NCBI RefSeq assembly: GCF_000758705.1
Contig: NZ_CP009287.1
Span: forward strand, 6,572,001 to 6,636,000
DNA: 64,000 bases
Direction of reading: 5' to 3'
Source of the DNA: Paenibacillus graminis
GTDB lineage: Bacteria > Bacillota > Bacilli > Paenibacillales > Paenibacillaceae
The notes under the pieces were generated by a model, which was given only the letters and a program-made list of their open reading frames with translations, ran no database searches and was not told the origin of the DNA. The position numbers and the translations under genes were made by a program. Of this stretch, positions 1 through 8,847 are shown piece by piece; within the stretch, counting starts at the first letter, position 1, and each line of letters begins with the position of its first letter.

Positions 1-575
1 CCCCGCCCTGCGCCGGATACACCCGATTTGGCATCAATAATAATGCTGTCAGGTTTAATCCAGCCAGCCTGCAGCGCAGGGACCAAGCCCAGCAGTGTAG
101 CTGTAGGATAACAACCCGGATTCGAGACAAAATCCACTCCAGCCGCACGCTCCCCGAATACCTCGCATAATCCGTATACAGCCTGCTGCAGATACGCTTC
201 AGGCGGGGCCGGATGCTTATACCACTGCTCATATTCCGCACCGTCCTTCAGCCGGAAGTCACCGGACAGATCAACCACCTTCAGTCCTGCCTCCAGCAGC
301 TGCGGCACCAGCTTGGCACTTACCCCCGAAGGCGTTGCTGTAAACACCACATCCGCCCTCCCGGCGATCTCCGCCGCGTCCACTCCATCCAGATTGCGCT
401 GCACAATCCCCGTTAAATGCGGAAAACCCTCCTCTATAGGCGCCCCGGCGCTTGAAGAAGAAATCACTGAAGTAATCTCTATATCAGGGTGGCCCTGCAG
501 CAGCCTGATCAGCTCCACGCCCCCATATCCCGTTGATCCCACAATTGCCGCTCTCAGCTTACCAGTCACCGTCAT
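1..575 (-). CDS. argC: N-acetyl-gamma-glutamyl-phosphate reductase, C-terminal part cut by window edge
   Basis: ArgC reduces N-acetyl-glutamyl phosphate with NADPH in arginine biosynthesis in the cytoplasm. The reverse strand from the ATG at 573-575 stays open to the window edge, giving about 191 residues. The N-terminal Rossmann motif GSTGYGGVELIRLL (about residues 13-26) and the catalytic-cysteine motif SNPGCYPTATLLGL (about residues 150-163) are visible, both hallmarks of the family. The frame is open to coordinate 1, so only the start of the gene is in the window and the rest (about 150 residues) lies outside it. A purine-rich AGGAAGCGGGG precedes the ATG. In Bacillales argC normally heads an arginine operon (argJ, argB and others), which would lie beyond the left edge. 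Identification is firm. Confidence 0.93.
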   Translation of the reverse strand, partial: MTVTGKLRAAIVGSTGYGGVELIRLLQGHPDIEITSVISSSSAGAPIEEGFPHLTGIVQRNLDGVDAAEIAGRADVVFTATPSGVSAKLVPQLLEAGLKVVDLSGDFRLKDGAEYEQWYKHPAPPEAYLQQAVYGLCEVFGERAAGVDFVSNPGCYPTATLLGLVPALQAGWIKPDSIIIDAKSGVSGAGR

Positions 576-591
576 CCCCGCTTCCTGCTTT

Positions 592-609
592 CATGAATAA
601 ATGAATACC
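592..609 (-). promoter_or_regulatory. Possible AhrC/ArgR operator half-site upstream of argC
   Basis: The plus strand carries CATGAATAAA followed by TGAAT about 15 bases upstream of the argC ATG. The first ten bases equal the left half and centre of the Bacillus arginine-repressor box as I recall it. The second half-site is in the wrong orientation, so this is only a candidate. Confidence 0.3.
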
Positions 610-771
610 GCTCTTGGAAATATGTATTATTATACGACTGAATTAATATAAATACAACATGTAACGTCAAGTTTATTGAAATCCGGCTCAAGTTCTCCTA
701 TGGCGGAATCACTCTCCCTATCCTATCCGTTTCAGGCTTATTCGGTCCAGATCCTCGAAGCATTTTACGCC

Positions 772-802
772 AAAAAAAGAAGCAGCCCCCTAAGGAGACT
801 GC
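772..802 (-). terminator. Intrinsic terminator after the YitT-type gene
   Basis: A 9-bp stem, 782-790 with 794-802, closes a three-base loop and is followed on the minus strand by a T tract. The stem overlaps the stop codon of the upstream gene. Confidence 0.85.
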
Positions 803-1683
803 ACCTCTCTTTTGAACCCTTCGCCCAGTACTTCATGCGCCTCCGTGATAATCACGAACGCTCCCGGGTCAACGGAACGCACTATTGCCTTCAGCCGGGT
901 GATCTCATTTTGGCCTACGACCACCATAAGTACCGTACGGCTATCACCCGTATACCCGCCTTGCGCGTTCAGCTTGGTCAAGCCCCGGTCAAGGTCGTTC
1001 AAGATCGCCTGTGAGATCTCTTCCGTCTGGTCGGAAATGATATACGCCACCTTCGTTGTGCTGAAGCCCACCTCCAGCGCGTTGATCACCTTGCCTGTTA
1101 CAAACAAGCCGATCAAGGCATACATCGCCTGTTCCATGCCCAGCACAAAAGCAGCCAGCGTAATCACCGTACCATCCAGCAGCACGACAGACAGCGAGAA
1201 GCTGAACCCCGTAATCTTCTGAATGATCTGTGCCAAAATCGTCAAACCGCCCGTAGACCCGCGTCCGCGGAATACCAGCCCCAGCCCCAGCCCGACCCCA
1301 ATCCCTCCATAAATGGAGGCAAGCAGCGGATTTGTGGTTGGAACCGGACCATCCTTCGTTAAAAAGATAAACAGCGGCAGCACAAAGCTCCCCAGCAGAG
1401 AGCGGAGACCATATTGCTTGCCGAGGAATACCACCCCCAGGATAAAGAGGGGAATATTCAGCGCCCACTGGGTGAAAGCCGGTTCAGCCCCCAGCCAGGC
1501 CTCCGCGAGTACGGATAAGCCGGACACCCCTCCGGAAGCGATTCTGTTCGGCAGGAAAAACAGATTGAAAGCCAGCCCCGTAATCAGCGAGCCCAGCAGA
1601 ATCAGCAGAATATCCACCGTATGGCGCAAGGGTCCATTGAGTGGAATAAGCGGGGGTTTATTACGTGAATTTATTTTTTGCAT
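790..1683 (-). CDS. YitT-type integral membrane protein (DUF161/DUF2179)
   Basis: Predicted multi-pass membrane protein of the YitT family, whose transport or signalling role is not settled. The ATG at 1681-1683 is chosen because AAGGAGA lies about 11 bases upstream; the open frame extends to a TTG at 1740, but that start sits inside the preceding gene's terminator. The 297-residue product has an N-terminal hydrophobic hairpin (GSLITGLAFNLFFLPN), the family glycine-rich pattern IASGGVSGLSVL, further membrane segments including YGGIGVGLGLGLVF, and a soluble C-terminal domain (about the last 80 residues) of the DUF2179 type, containing GGYTGDSRTVLMVVV. It is a single gene, isolated by a terminator on each side. 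Family assignment is strong; function is unknown. Confidence 0.88.
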   Translation of the reverse strand: MQKINSRNKPPLIPLNGPLRHTVDILLILLGSLITGLAFNLFFLPNRIASGGVSGLSVLAEAWLGAEPAFTQWALNIPLFILGVVFLGKQYGLRSLLGSFVLPLFIFLTKDGPVPTTNPLLASIYGGIGVGLGLGLVFRGRGSTGGLTILAQIIQKITGFSFSLSVVLLDGTVITLAAFVLGMEQAMYALIGLFVTGKVINALEVGFSTTKVAYIISDQTEEISQAILNDLDRGLTKLNAQGGYTGDSRTVLMVVVGQNEITRLKAIVRSVDPGAFVIITEAHEVLGEGFKREVQSP

Positions 1684-1738
1684 GCAGGTTGTTGTCTCCT
1701 TAACAATATACTTGAAGCCTAGACTTCCTAATCTTCTC

Positions 1739-1775
1739 AAAAAAATTCCTACACCTCCGAAGACGCGTAGGAATT
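1739..1775 (-). terminator. Intrinsic terminator after prfB
   Basis: Stem 1744-1752 with 1767-1775, continued by an imperfect inner stem with a TTCG-type loop, then a run of seven Ts on the minus strand. Confidence 0.88.
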
Positions 1776-1787
1776 ATCATGATGCCC

Positions 1788-2901
1788 TTATTCAGCTTCC
1801 GTCTTAATCTGGCTGCGCAAATATCCATCGATAAAAGCGTCCAGATCGCCGTCCATCACCGCCCCGACATTTCCGGTTTCCACGGAAGTACGGTGATCCT
1901 TTACCATGCTATAGGGATGGAATACATAGGAGCGGATCTGGCTGCCCCAAGCAATATCGGATTGCTCTCCGCGGATTTCATCAAGCTGCTGCTGCTGCTC
2001 TACCAGCTTGCGCTCATACAGCTTGGAACGCAGCATCTTCATCGCCTGTTCCCGGTTCTTAATCTGAGACCGCTCATTCTGGCAGGTGACTACCACGCCG
2101 GTAGGCAAGTGAGTGATGCGCACCGCAGAGTCGGTTGTATTAATATGCTGACCGCCCGCGCCGCTGGCCCGATACGTATCAATCTTCAAGTCCTCTGTCC
2201 GAATATCCACCTCTACATCATCCGCAATTTCGGGTACGACATCGCAGGATACGAAGGAGGTATGACGTCTTCCGGAAGCATCAAATGGAGAGATGCGCAC
2301 CAGCCGGTGTACTCCTTTTTCCGCCTTCAGGTAGCCATAGACATTATAGCCTTTGATCAGCAAAGTAACACTCTTGATCCCGGCTTCGTCACCTGGTAAA
2401 TAATCCAGGACTTCTACCTTGAAGCCGCGTTTCTCTGCCCAGCGGGTGTACATGCGCAGCAGCATTTGCCCCCAGTCCTGGGACTCCGTTCCGCCTGCAC
2501 CGGGATGCAGCTCCAGAATCGCATTGAGCTTGTCATAAGGCTGGTTGAGCAGCAGCTGCAGCTCGAATTCATCAACCTTGCCGCTTATACTGCGGATGGT
2601 CTCGGCCACCTCTGCCGCCAGCTCCGCATCGCCTTCCTCATCCGCCAGCTCTGTCATCATCGCCGCATCGTCATAATCCTGCTGCAGCTTCTCGTACTGA
2701 TCTACGGATGATTTCACCGCATTCATCTCGGCAATCACACCTTGCGCTTTTTCGGGATCATCCCAGAACCCTGGCGCGGCCATCTTCTCTTCAAAGTTCG
2801 AGATCATTTCCTGCTTAAGGTCTAAGTCAAAGAGACCCCCTAAGGTCTGTTAGTTTCTTGCCTATTTCACGCAGGTCCTGCTTAACATTAGCATCGATCA
2901 T
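1788..2901 (-). CDS. prfB: Peptide chain release factor 2, with programmed +1 frameshift
   Basis: RF2 terminates translation at UGA and UAA. The zero frame starts at the ATG at 2899-2901 and reaches TGA at 2827-2829, codon 25. That codon lies in the motif CTTAGGGGGTCTCTTTGAC: an internal Shine-Dalgarno-like AGGGGG, then CTT TGA C, exactly the autoregulatory frameshift site of bacterial RF2. Skipping the T at 2829 joins the main frame (GAC at 2828-2826), giving about 370 residues, the normal family length. The anticodon-mimic SPF is seen in [14 protein letters not shown], and the peptidyl-transferase GGQ in [14 protein letters not shown]. An annotation that starts at the internal ATG at 2807 loses about 31 N-terminal residues. 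The gene follows secA, as in many Bacillales, but the two are separated by about 530 bases holding a terminator. The frameshift self-regulates: low RF2 favours slippage. Confidence 0.97.
2823..2845 (-). promoter_or_regulatory. RF2 programmed frameshift signal
   Basis: On the minus strand AGGGGG is followed three codons later by CTT TGA C. The spacing and slippery codon match the known RF2 recoding element. TGA is codon 25 of the zero frame. Confidence 0.95.
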
Positions 2902-3025
2902 GTGGAGTCACTTCACCTTTCAAAATAAAATATGCGCCGGGGCGGCTTATTGGACATTGGTCATATAGTTGATCGGTACGCTAACGCGAGGATGTTCTTT
3001 TTAACACTCGTTTTCGGTGATGGCC

Positions 3026-3161
3026 GTAACTGCGGGGAATGTTTGGACTTCCGGCCGCTGTTGTCTGCAGATTTCTTTGATTGAACCGCAATTTGCGGTT
3101 GAAATCCGCAGACAAAGGCGGACGCGTTCGCTCCTACAGTTCCAAACTTCCCCTCCGTTAC
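3026..3161. repeat. About 136-bp imperfect palindrome between secA and prfB
   Basis: Nested arms can be paired by eye: 3026-3047 with 3141-3161, 3061-3075 with 3101-3115 (14 of 15 matches), and an inner 8-bp palindrome 3083-3090 with 3093-3100. The region between the secA terminator and prfB has no convincing gene; short frames on both strands are consequences of the palindrome. It resembles the dispersed palindromic elements common between genes in Paenibacillus, but copy number cannot be tested here. Confidence 0.75.
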
Positions 3162-3235
3162 TTCCACCTGAATCCAGAGGTTTCAAGAACTACATCTTCC
3201 GCTTCGCCCAGGAAACAACATAACTTCCAAAATCC

Positions 3236-3283
3236 AAAAAAGCAGCCGGGCCGCAAACGGGGAATCCCCCGGGCCCAGCCGCT
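3236..3283 (-). terminator. Terminator after secA
   Basis: GC-rich stem 3241-3251 with 3273-3283 (9 of 11 pairs), with a further inner stem, followed on the minus strand by six Ts. A T run on the other side could also let it work from the plus strand. Confidence 0.8.
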
Positions 3284-3434
3284 TTTTATTGTCATTATAA
3301 CCCTCGAACTCTGGGACAATTCCCAAAGTAGAAACACAGTGCTGTAAACAGTTATAGCTATCGCGGGCTGATGCTTACTCACTGGCTCACTGAAGCTAAG
3401 GGCAAATCCTTAAACCAGGTAGGCCTGTTTATGC

Positions 3435-5942
3435 TTAAGCGTTCTGGCCGTGGCAGTTCTTGTACTTCTTGCCGCTGCCGCAAGGGCAAGGATCGTTGCG
3501 GCCAATCGCAGCCTGAACATGCACCGGCTGCTTCTCGGCAGGTTCACCATTGGTGGAGATTTTGTTCTCCTCCACTACGGATTGCCGTTCCTGGTTGGTT
3601 TCAATATGCGCCTTCATAATATAGGTCGCAACTTCTTCCTGAATGGTGGCAGTCATGGCATTGAACATTTCAAAGCCTTCAAACTGATATTCGCGGAGCG
3701 GGTCCGTACCGCCATACGCGCGCAGGTGAATCCCTTGACGAAGCTGATCCATCGCATCAATATGATCCATCCATTTGCTGTCTACGGAGCGAAGCACGAT
3801 AACCTTCTCGAATTCACGCACCAGCTCAGAGCCAAGTCGTTCTTCACGGGCTGCGTATTTCTCCAGCACAAGGTTAAAGATGTATTCGATGATCTCCTCA
3901 ACTTCCTTGCCCCACAGATCGTCGCGGGTCAACTGGCCTTCCTCCAAAAGCTTGCTGTTCACATAATCAGCAACCTCCTGCAGCTCCCAGTTCTCCGGAA
4001 TATCGTCACTGCAATGGGCATGAACAATACGGTCAATAACCGGCTTGATCATTTCAATCACAATGTCTTTGATATTGTCAGACTCCAGAATCTCGCGGCG
4101 CTGCTTGTAGATAATCTCACGCTGCTGATTCATGACGTCATCATATTGAAGGACGACTTTACGGATATCGAAGTTGTTGCCTTCGACACGTTTTTGGGCG
4201 GATTCTACAGCGCGCGTAATCATGCGGCTCTCAATCGGCTGATCCTCTTCAAAACCAAGACGGTCCATCATGTTCAGCACGTTGTCTGCACCAAAACGCT
4301 TCATCAGTTCGTCACCGAGCGACAGGTAGAACTGGGTGGAACCCGGATCGCCTTGACGTCCCGCGCGTCCGCGCAGCTGATTGTCAATCCGGCGCGATTC
4401 ATGGCGTTCTGTACCAATAATATGCAGACCTCCAAGATCTGTCACACCTTCACCCAATACGATATCCGTACCGCGTCCCGCCATATTCGTAGCAATGGTT
4501 ACTGTTCCCGGCTGGCCGGCATGCGAGATAATCTCTGCTTCCGCCGCATGGTGCTTCGCATTCAGCACCTGGTGTCTGACACCTTTGCGTTTCAGCATCT
4601 CGGATACACGTTCCGAATTTTCAATGGATACCGTACCTACCAGTACAGGCTGATTCTTCTTGTGGCGCTCCACAATTTCCTCTACAACCGCGTTAAACTT
4701 GCCGTTTTCGCTTTTGTATACAACGTCTGGCATATCCACACGCTGGTTCGGCTTATTGGTTGGCACCTGCAGAACTTCAAGACCATAAATCTTCTTGAAC
4801 TCTTCTTCTTCAGTCTTCGCGGTACCCGTCATGCCGCCCAGCTTGCGGTACATCCGGAAGTAGTTCTGGAATGTGATTGTGGCCAGGGTCATGCTCTCGT
4901 TCTGCACCTGAATTTCTTCTTTGGCTTCAATAGCCTGGTGCAATCCATCACTGTAGCGGCGCCCAGCCATCAAACGGCCGGTGAATTCATCGACAATAAC
5001 AACCTCGTCCTCATTCACTACGTAGTCAACGTCGCGGCGCATAATTACGTTCGCCTTGAGCGCTTGAACAATGTGATGATTCAAAGTTACATTGGCATGG
5101 TCATACAGGTTTTCAACGCCAAAAGCGCGTTCTGCCGTAGCCACACCCTTTTCAGTCAAAGCCACGGATTTCACTTTAATATCAACTGTATAATCTTCTT
5201 CAGCCGTAAGTCTCTTCACGAAACGGTCTGCTGCATAGTATAATTCCGTCGATTTCTCAGCCTGTCCGGAGATAATAAGAGGAGTCCGCGCTTCATCAAT
5301 CAGAATGGAGTCAACTTCATCAATGATACAGAAATAGAGCGGGCGCTGAACCATTTGCTCTTTATAGAGCACCATGTTGTCGCGCAGGTAGTCAAAACCG
5401 AATTCATTATTAGTACCATAAGTAATATCGCAGGCATAAGCTTCTTGTTTATCAGCATGGTCCATGCCGTTCAGGTTCACCCCAACCGTCATGCCCAGAA
5501 AGTTATAGATTTGTCCCATCTGCGCGCTGTCGCGCTGAGCCAGATAGTCATTGACCGTTACAACATGCACACCTTTGCCGAGCAATGCGTTCAGGTAGAC
5601 TGGCAAAGTCCCTACCAGCGTCTTGCCTTCACCTGTCTTCATCTCGGAGATCCGGCCTTCATGCAGCGCCATACCTCCAACCAATTGAACGTCAAAATGC
5701 CGCATGCCCAGCGTCCGTTTGGAAGCTTCGCGTACGGTTGCAAATGCCTCGGGAAGAAGTTCCTCCAAGGTTTCGCCCTTCTCAATCCGGGCACGGAATT
5801 CAGCAGTCTTGGCTTTCAATTCTTCATCGGAAAGCGATACAAAGTCAGGCTCCAACCCATTAATTACATCGACCGTCTTCATCAGACGTTTGACATCACG
5901 TTCGTTGGTGTCGCCGAATATTTTTTTTACAAGTCCTAGCAT
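3435..5942 (-). CDS. secA: Preprotein translocase ATPase SecA
   Basis: SecA is the ATP-driven motor that pushes unfolded preproteins through SecYEG; here it would export the SLH proteins and other envelope proteins. The 835-residue product has Walker A MKTGEGKT at residues 101-108, Walker [19 protein letters not shown] near residue 207, the helicase-type motif [10 protein letters not shown] near residue 490, and [13 protein letters not shown] shortly after. The C-terminus carries the zinc-binding linker [14 protein letters not shown], which in relatives contacts SecB or the ribosome and lipid. AAAGGGG stands before the ATG. Length and motif order match Bacillus SecA. It is monocistronic by appearance, with a terminator downstream and a long leader upstream. 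Confidence 0.98.
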   Translation of the reverse strand: MLGLVKKIFGDTNERDVKRLMKTVDVINGLEPDFVSLSDEELKAKTAEFRARIEKGETLEELLPEAFATVREASKRTLGMRHFDVQLVGGMALHEGRISEMKTGEGKTLVGTLPVYLNALLGKGVHVVTVNDYLAQRDSAQMGQIYNFLGMTVGVNLNGMDHADKQEAYACDITYGTNNEFGFDYLRDNMVLYKEQMVQRPLYFCIIDEVDSILIDEARTPLIISGQAEKSTELYYAADRFVKRLTAEEDYTVDIKVKSVALTEKGVATAERAFGVENLYDHANVTLNHHIVQALKANVIMRRDVDYVVNEDEVVIVDEFTGRLMAGRRYSDGLHQAIEAKEEIQVQNESMTLATITFQNYFRMYRKLGGMTGTAKTEEEEFKKIYGLEVLQVPTNKPNQRVDMPDVVYKSENGKFNAVVEEIVERHKKNQPVLVGTVSIENSERVSEMLKRKGVRHQVLNAKHHAAEAEIISHAGQPGTVTIATNMAGRGTDIVLGEGVTDLGGLHIIGTERHESRRIDNQLRGRAGRQGDPGSTQFYLSLGDELMKRFGADNVLNMMDRLGFEEDQPIESRMITRAVESAQKRVEGNNFDIRKVVLQYDDVMNQQREIIYKQRREILESDNIKDIVIEMIKPVIDRIVHAHCSDDIPENWELQEVADYVNSKLLEEGQLTRDDLWGKEVEEIIEYIFNLVLEKYAAREERLGSELVREFEKVIVLRSVDSKWMDHIDAMDQLRQGIHLRAYGGTDPLREYQFEGFEMFNAMTATIQEEVATYIMKAHIETNQERQSVVEENKISTNGEPAEKQPVHVQAAIGRNDPCPCGSGKKYKNCHGQNA

Positions 5943-6038
5943 GGTTAACCCCTTTCATGCAACACAGATGGTGGAACCGAGCCCATCCTCACTAATATTG
6001 AAAGGGCCATATAAGATTTCGATTCCGCTGCTTCATAA

Positions 6039-6067
6039 ATTGTAACAGTTTGTAAGACAAGCCGCAA
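6039..6067 (-). promoter_or_regulatory. Candidate sigma-A promoter for secA
   Basis: TTGCGG and TACAAT are separated by 17 bases on the minus strand, about 95 bases upstream of the secA ATG. The -35 match is moderate. Confidence 0.4.
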
Positions 6068-6158
6068 TACAAGCAGCCCCAACCTTATTTTTCAAGTAAT
6101 CCCTCTTTGGCCAAAGTGCCGCTAAATTGTCATAGTCACACCACATATATACGAACAA

Positions 6159-6190
6159 GAGCCCTATTCGCTTGAAGCGAATAGGGGCTC
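6159..6190 (-). terminator. Strong hairpin after hpf
   Basis: Stem 6159-6171 with 6177-6190 has 13 pairs and one bulged base. Only a weak T-rich stretch follows on the minus strand. In the 318-base gap between secA and hpf this hairpin and the candidate secA promoter are all I see. Confidence 0.65.
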
Positions 6191-6260
6191 GGTTAATTTT
6201 CTACGTGAGTCTGAAGCAAACCGCCTATCCCAAGTCCTGGCCGGGCTTCATGCACCGGAC

Positions 6261-6818
6261 CTAGTCTTGTTCAATCAGACCGTATTTGCCGTCATTGCGT
6301 TTGTAAACAACGCTGACTTCAGAAGTGTCGATATTGGAGAACACGAAGAAATTATGTCCAACCATGTTCATTTGCAGGATCGCTTCTTCTACGTCCATCG
6401 GCTTCAAAGTGAAGCGCTTGTTCCGCACAACCTCCAAATCATCGTAATCCTGTTCCTCTACAGCAACGCTGCTTGGTGCGCCTTCCACAAAGAGTGTCTT
6501 CAGGCTTCCTTCCTGGCGGAATTTACGATTGAGCTTGGTCTTATGTTTGCGGATTTGGCGTTCCAGCTTGTCCACCACGGCATCGATGGATGCGTACATA
6601 TCGTCGCTACGGTCCTCCGCACGAAGCGTTACACCTGCCAGCGGGATTGTTACTTCCACCGTATGAAGGCCGCGGACAACGCCAAGCGTCACATATCCTT
6701 CTGAGGTAGGGGGTGCATCGAAATACTTCTCAAGTCTGCTGAGCTTCTTATCAACATAGTCTCTCAAAGCGTCGGTCACTTCAATTTGTTGACCTCGAAT
6801 GCTGAATTGCATGGGCAC
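6261..6818 (-). CDS. hpf: Ribosome hibernation promoting factor, long form
   Basis: Long HPF dimerises 70S ribosomes into inactive 100S particles in stationary phase or stress. The 185 residues are split as in the family: an N-terminal S30AE domain (residues 1 to about 100, starting MQFSIRGQQIEVTDALRDYV) and a C-terminal dimerisation domain (about 130-185, VRNKRFTLKPMDVEEAILQM, then HNFFVFSNIDTSEVSVVYKR). AAAGGAGGAG lies just before the ATG. A sigma-A-like promoter is visible about 25 bases further upstream. It precedes secA, the usual Bacillales order (hpf-secA-prfB), which supports the call. The gene is bounded by a hairpin downstream. Confidence 0.96.
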   Translation of the reverse strand: MPMQFSIRGQQIEVTDALRDYVDKKLSRLEKYFDAPPTSEGYVTLGVVRGLHTVEVTIPLAGVTLRAEDRSDDMYASIDAVVDKLERQIRKHKTKLNRKFRQEGSLKTLFVEGAPSSVAVEEQDYDDLEVVRNKRFTLKPMDVEEAILQMNMVGHNFFVFSNIDTSEVSVVYKRNDGKYGLIEQD

Positions 6819-6839
6819 TCCTCCTTTGTTTACATAGCT

Positions 6840-6868
6840 ATTATACCAAATTGTCAGGGCTAAGTAAA
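6840..6868 (-). promoter_or_regulatory. Sigma-A-like promoter for hpf
   Basis: TTTACT, 17-base spacer, TATAAT on the minus strand, about 22 bases upstream of the hpf start. The -10 is perfect. Confidence 0.6.
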
Positions 6869-6952
6869 AAACAAATCATGACAGTCTTTACATCCACCTA
6901 ACAAAAGGTGTCACTCTATGCCCGAGCAGGGGAAAGGGATGCTTCTGCCTGT

Positions 6953-6990
6953 AAAAAAATCCGGAAAGAGCTGCAAACAGCCCCTTCCGG
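6953..6990 (-). terminator. Terminator after the small SLH gene
   Basis: A 13-pair stem with two G-T wobbles (6961-6973 with 6978-6990) and seven Ts on the minus strand. Confidence 0.88.
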
Positions 6991-7067
6991 ACAAAAGTTC
7001 AAGCTATTTAACTCTACTGCCAAAAAGTGTTGGGCTTCAAGTCTTCTCTCCAAGCATAATCAAAAAA

Positions 7068-8504
7068 TTATTTCGTATGAATCCGTATGACTTCGACAGA
7101 GGACCATGTAGTGCCATGTCCGCTAACCAAGTAAACCTTGTAACCGGTAGCCGCTGTAAGACCGCTTAGTGTATGAGTATGACCTACACCAGGCTGCGTG
7201 GAAATAGTGCCTTTTAATGCAGAGGACAACAGTGTCCCGGCACTATCCTTGCCTTCTGCCACTTGAGTGGCTGTAGGGGCTGCTGCATTATCCTTCAGCA
7301 CAACATATCTAACCTCTTGAGCTGTCCCGCCTGCCTTGCCGTATTTGACATACACATCAGCCGTCACAGTACTGATATTTCCGGGCTGTGCCACAACAAT
7401 GGCATTCGTACCAGCCGGTGCGGTTTTCAACCGGACAGTAGCTACAGAAGACCAGTTGCCGTAGCTGTCTGCAACCGTGACATAAGTAGCGTATTCCGTA
7501 TTAGCCGTCAGTCCATACACCGTGAAGGACACGGTAGTACCTGCCGTAGTCGCTGTAGTTCCATGATGAACGCCTGCCGTTCCGGCAGCAATTTGTCCAT
7601 TCTTCACCTGCTGCGCACTTGGTGCAGCTACATTGATGGCATATGGCGCAACTACATAATACACAGCACCTGTTACATTAGGCGTCAAGTAGACGTCCGC
7701 AGTCACAGAGCCAACGTGTCCATACGCAGCGCTGGTTACTGTCGGTGTAATGAAACCGCCACCGCCGCCGCCGGAACCGCCACCAGATCCTCCGCCAGGA
7801 GCTTTGGTTGGTACCGGTGTTGGGCTAGTTGTCGGAGCCGGTGAAGTTGTTGGCTTAGGAGTTGGAGTATGTGTTGGAGTTACCCCAGGAGCCGAAGGCT
7901 TCTGAGCCACCGAATTGCTGATAATTCCAACAGCCTCTGCCCGGGTTAATGCCCTCTTGGGACCGAAAGTTCCATCCGGATAACCTTTGATGACTTTCTT
8001 GTCGGCCGCTGCCGCAATAGCTCCACGGCTCCAGGCCGCAAACTGGCTGCTGTCCTTAAACTTGGCTGTAGACGCCTTAGTGTTCAGCTTCAAAATCTTG
8101 GCTGCAATAACAGCAGCCTCTTGCCGTGTAAGCGAAGCGTTGGGACGGAAGGTATTGTTCTCATACCCGCCGATGTATCCGGCTTTTACCGCTTTGGCAA
8201 CTTCACTGTAGTACCAGTTCGATTTCTTGAGGTCCTTGAAGCTGATTGTTGCCGTATCCGTATAACCGAACAGGCGGTTAACCAAAGCCACATACTCTGC
8301 ACGTGTAATGGCTTTATTGGGCTTAACAGTACCGTCCTGGTACCCTCCCAGATAACCTTTATCCAGCCAGGCCTGCAATTGCTTTTGTGCCCAGTGCCCT
8401 TGAATATCCTTGGGTACCGGCGCGGCTGATACACTGCCGAGTGAACCTAACAGCATGCTGATTCCCAGCAGTCCGGTCACAAGACCACGCCACTTCTTTT
8501 TCAT
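7068..8504 (-). CDS. Exported protein with three SLH domains and two fibronectin-like repeats
   Basis: Surface protein expected to bind pyruvylated wall polymer. The ATG at 8502-8504 is preferred: AGGAGG lies 12 bases upstream, whereas it directly abuts the first ATG at 8514-8516, leaving no spacing. From there: a Lys-rich signal peptide ending near VSAAP, three SLH domains (about residues 25-200, each with a TRAE or TRQE motif, for example ITRAEYVALVNRLF), a Pro-Thr linker of TPTP repeats followed by a Gly-Ser run, and two related domains of about 105 residues (each with SVTADVYLT or TVTADVYVK, then a YVTVADSYGNWSSV-like strand). The repeat domains look like Ig or fibronectin-type folds; I cannot name their ligand. 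It is an isolated gene with its own structured leader (8536-8605). Confidence 0.9.
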   Translation of the reverse strand: MKKKWRGLVTGLLGISMLLGSLGSVSAAPVPKDIQGHWAQKQLQAWLDKGYLGGYQDGTVKPNKAITRAEYVALVNRLFGYTDTATISFKDLKKSNWYYSEVAKAVKAGYIGGYENNTFRPNASLTRQEAAVIAAKILKLNTKASTAKFKDSSQFAAWSRGAIAAAADKKVIKGYPDGTFGPKRALTRAEAVGIISNSVAQKPSAPGVTPTHTPTPKPTTSPAPTTSPTPVPTKAPGGGSGGGSGGGGGGFITPTVTSAAYGHVGSVTADVYLTPNVTGAVYYVVAPYAINVAAPSAQQVKNGQIAAGTAGVHHGTTATTAGTTVSFTVYGLTANTEYATYVTVADSYGNWSSVATVRLKTAPAGTNAIVVAQPGNISTVTADVYVKYGKAGGTAQEVRYVVLKDNAAAPTATQVAEGKDSAGTLLSSALKGTISTQPGVGHTHTLSGLTAATGYKVYLVSGHGTTWSSVEVIRIHTK

Positions 8505-8535
8505 TTTGCTGTTCATCCTCCTAGAGTAAAGTGTA

Positions 8536-8605
8536 TTGTGCGTCGAGGCAAGACAAAAAGCTCAACGTATTCTATTACCCAGATAATGTGAAAAAGTTGC
8601 GTTTC
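8536..8605 (-). repeat. Copy A of a duplicated, structured leader element
   Basis: Read on the minus strand: GAAACG, 19 bases, GGGTAAT, then a stem-loop (8541-8547 with 8561-8567, one wobble) whose loop holds TTTTTGTCTTGC. It lies just upstream of the SLH gene start. A second copy lies at 9911-9980 with the same 19-base spacing and compensating stem changes. It could be an unusual promoter plus RNA hairpin. Confidence 0.65.
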
Positions 8606-8749
8606 ATGAAAAAATTTATAGAAATACAAAAAATAAACATCGAATGTTCCTAAAGATTAGCATTGTGTGGGTATCCGTTTGGGATTTGCGAACTGTTGCA
8701 GCCTTTAATATCCCTACAGCCGGATAGTTCCCATAAAACATATGCCTCT

Positions 8750-8776
8750 TAATCCAGTTTGTTCCATTGCCGATAT
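8750..8776 (+). promoter_or_regulatory. Sigma-D (motility sigma) promoter
   Basis: TAAT at 8750-8753, a 15-base spacer, GCCGATAT at 8769-8776. The -10 is identical to the Bacillus sigma-D consensus, spacing is exact, and the -35 matches at three of four bases. It lies 71 bases upstream of the plus-strand gene. Confidence 0.8.
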
Positions 8777-8847
8777 ATATATCTATAGGGTTACAGAATC
8801 TGTACGCTCTTCTTAATCGTTCAAAAATTTTCAGGAGGTATTACTTT

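Noticed and set aside
2961..3347. Several short frames between secA and prfB
   Set aside because: They overlap on both strands, have no ribosome sites and are explained by the palindrome and terminator.
3450..5243. 597-residue plus-strand frame opposite secA
   Set aside because: Mirror of SecA codons; composition is that of an antisense frame.
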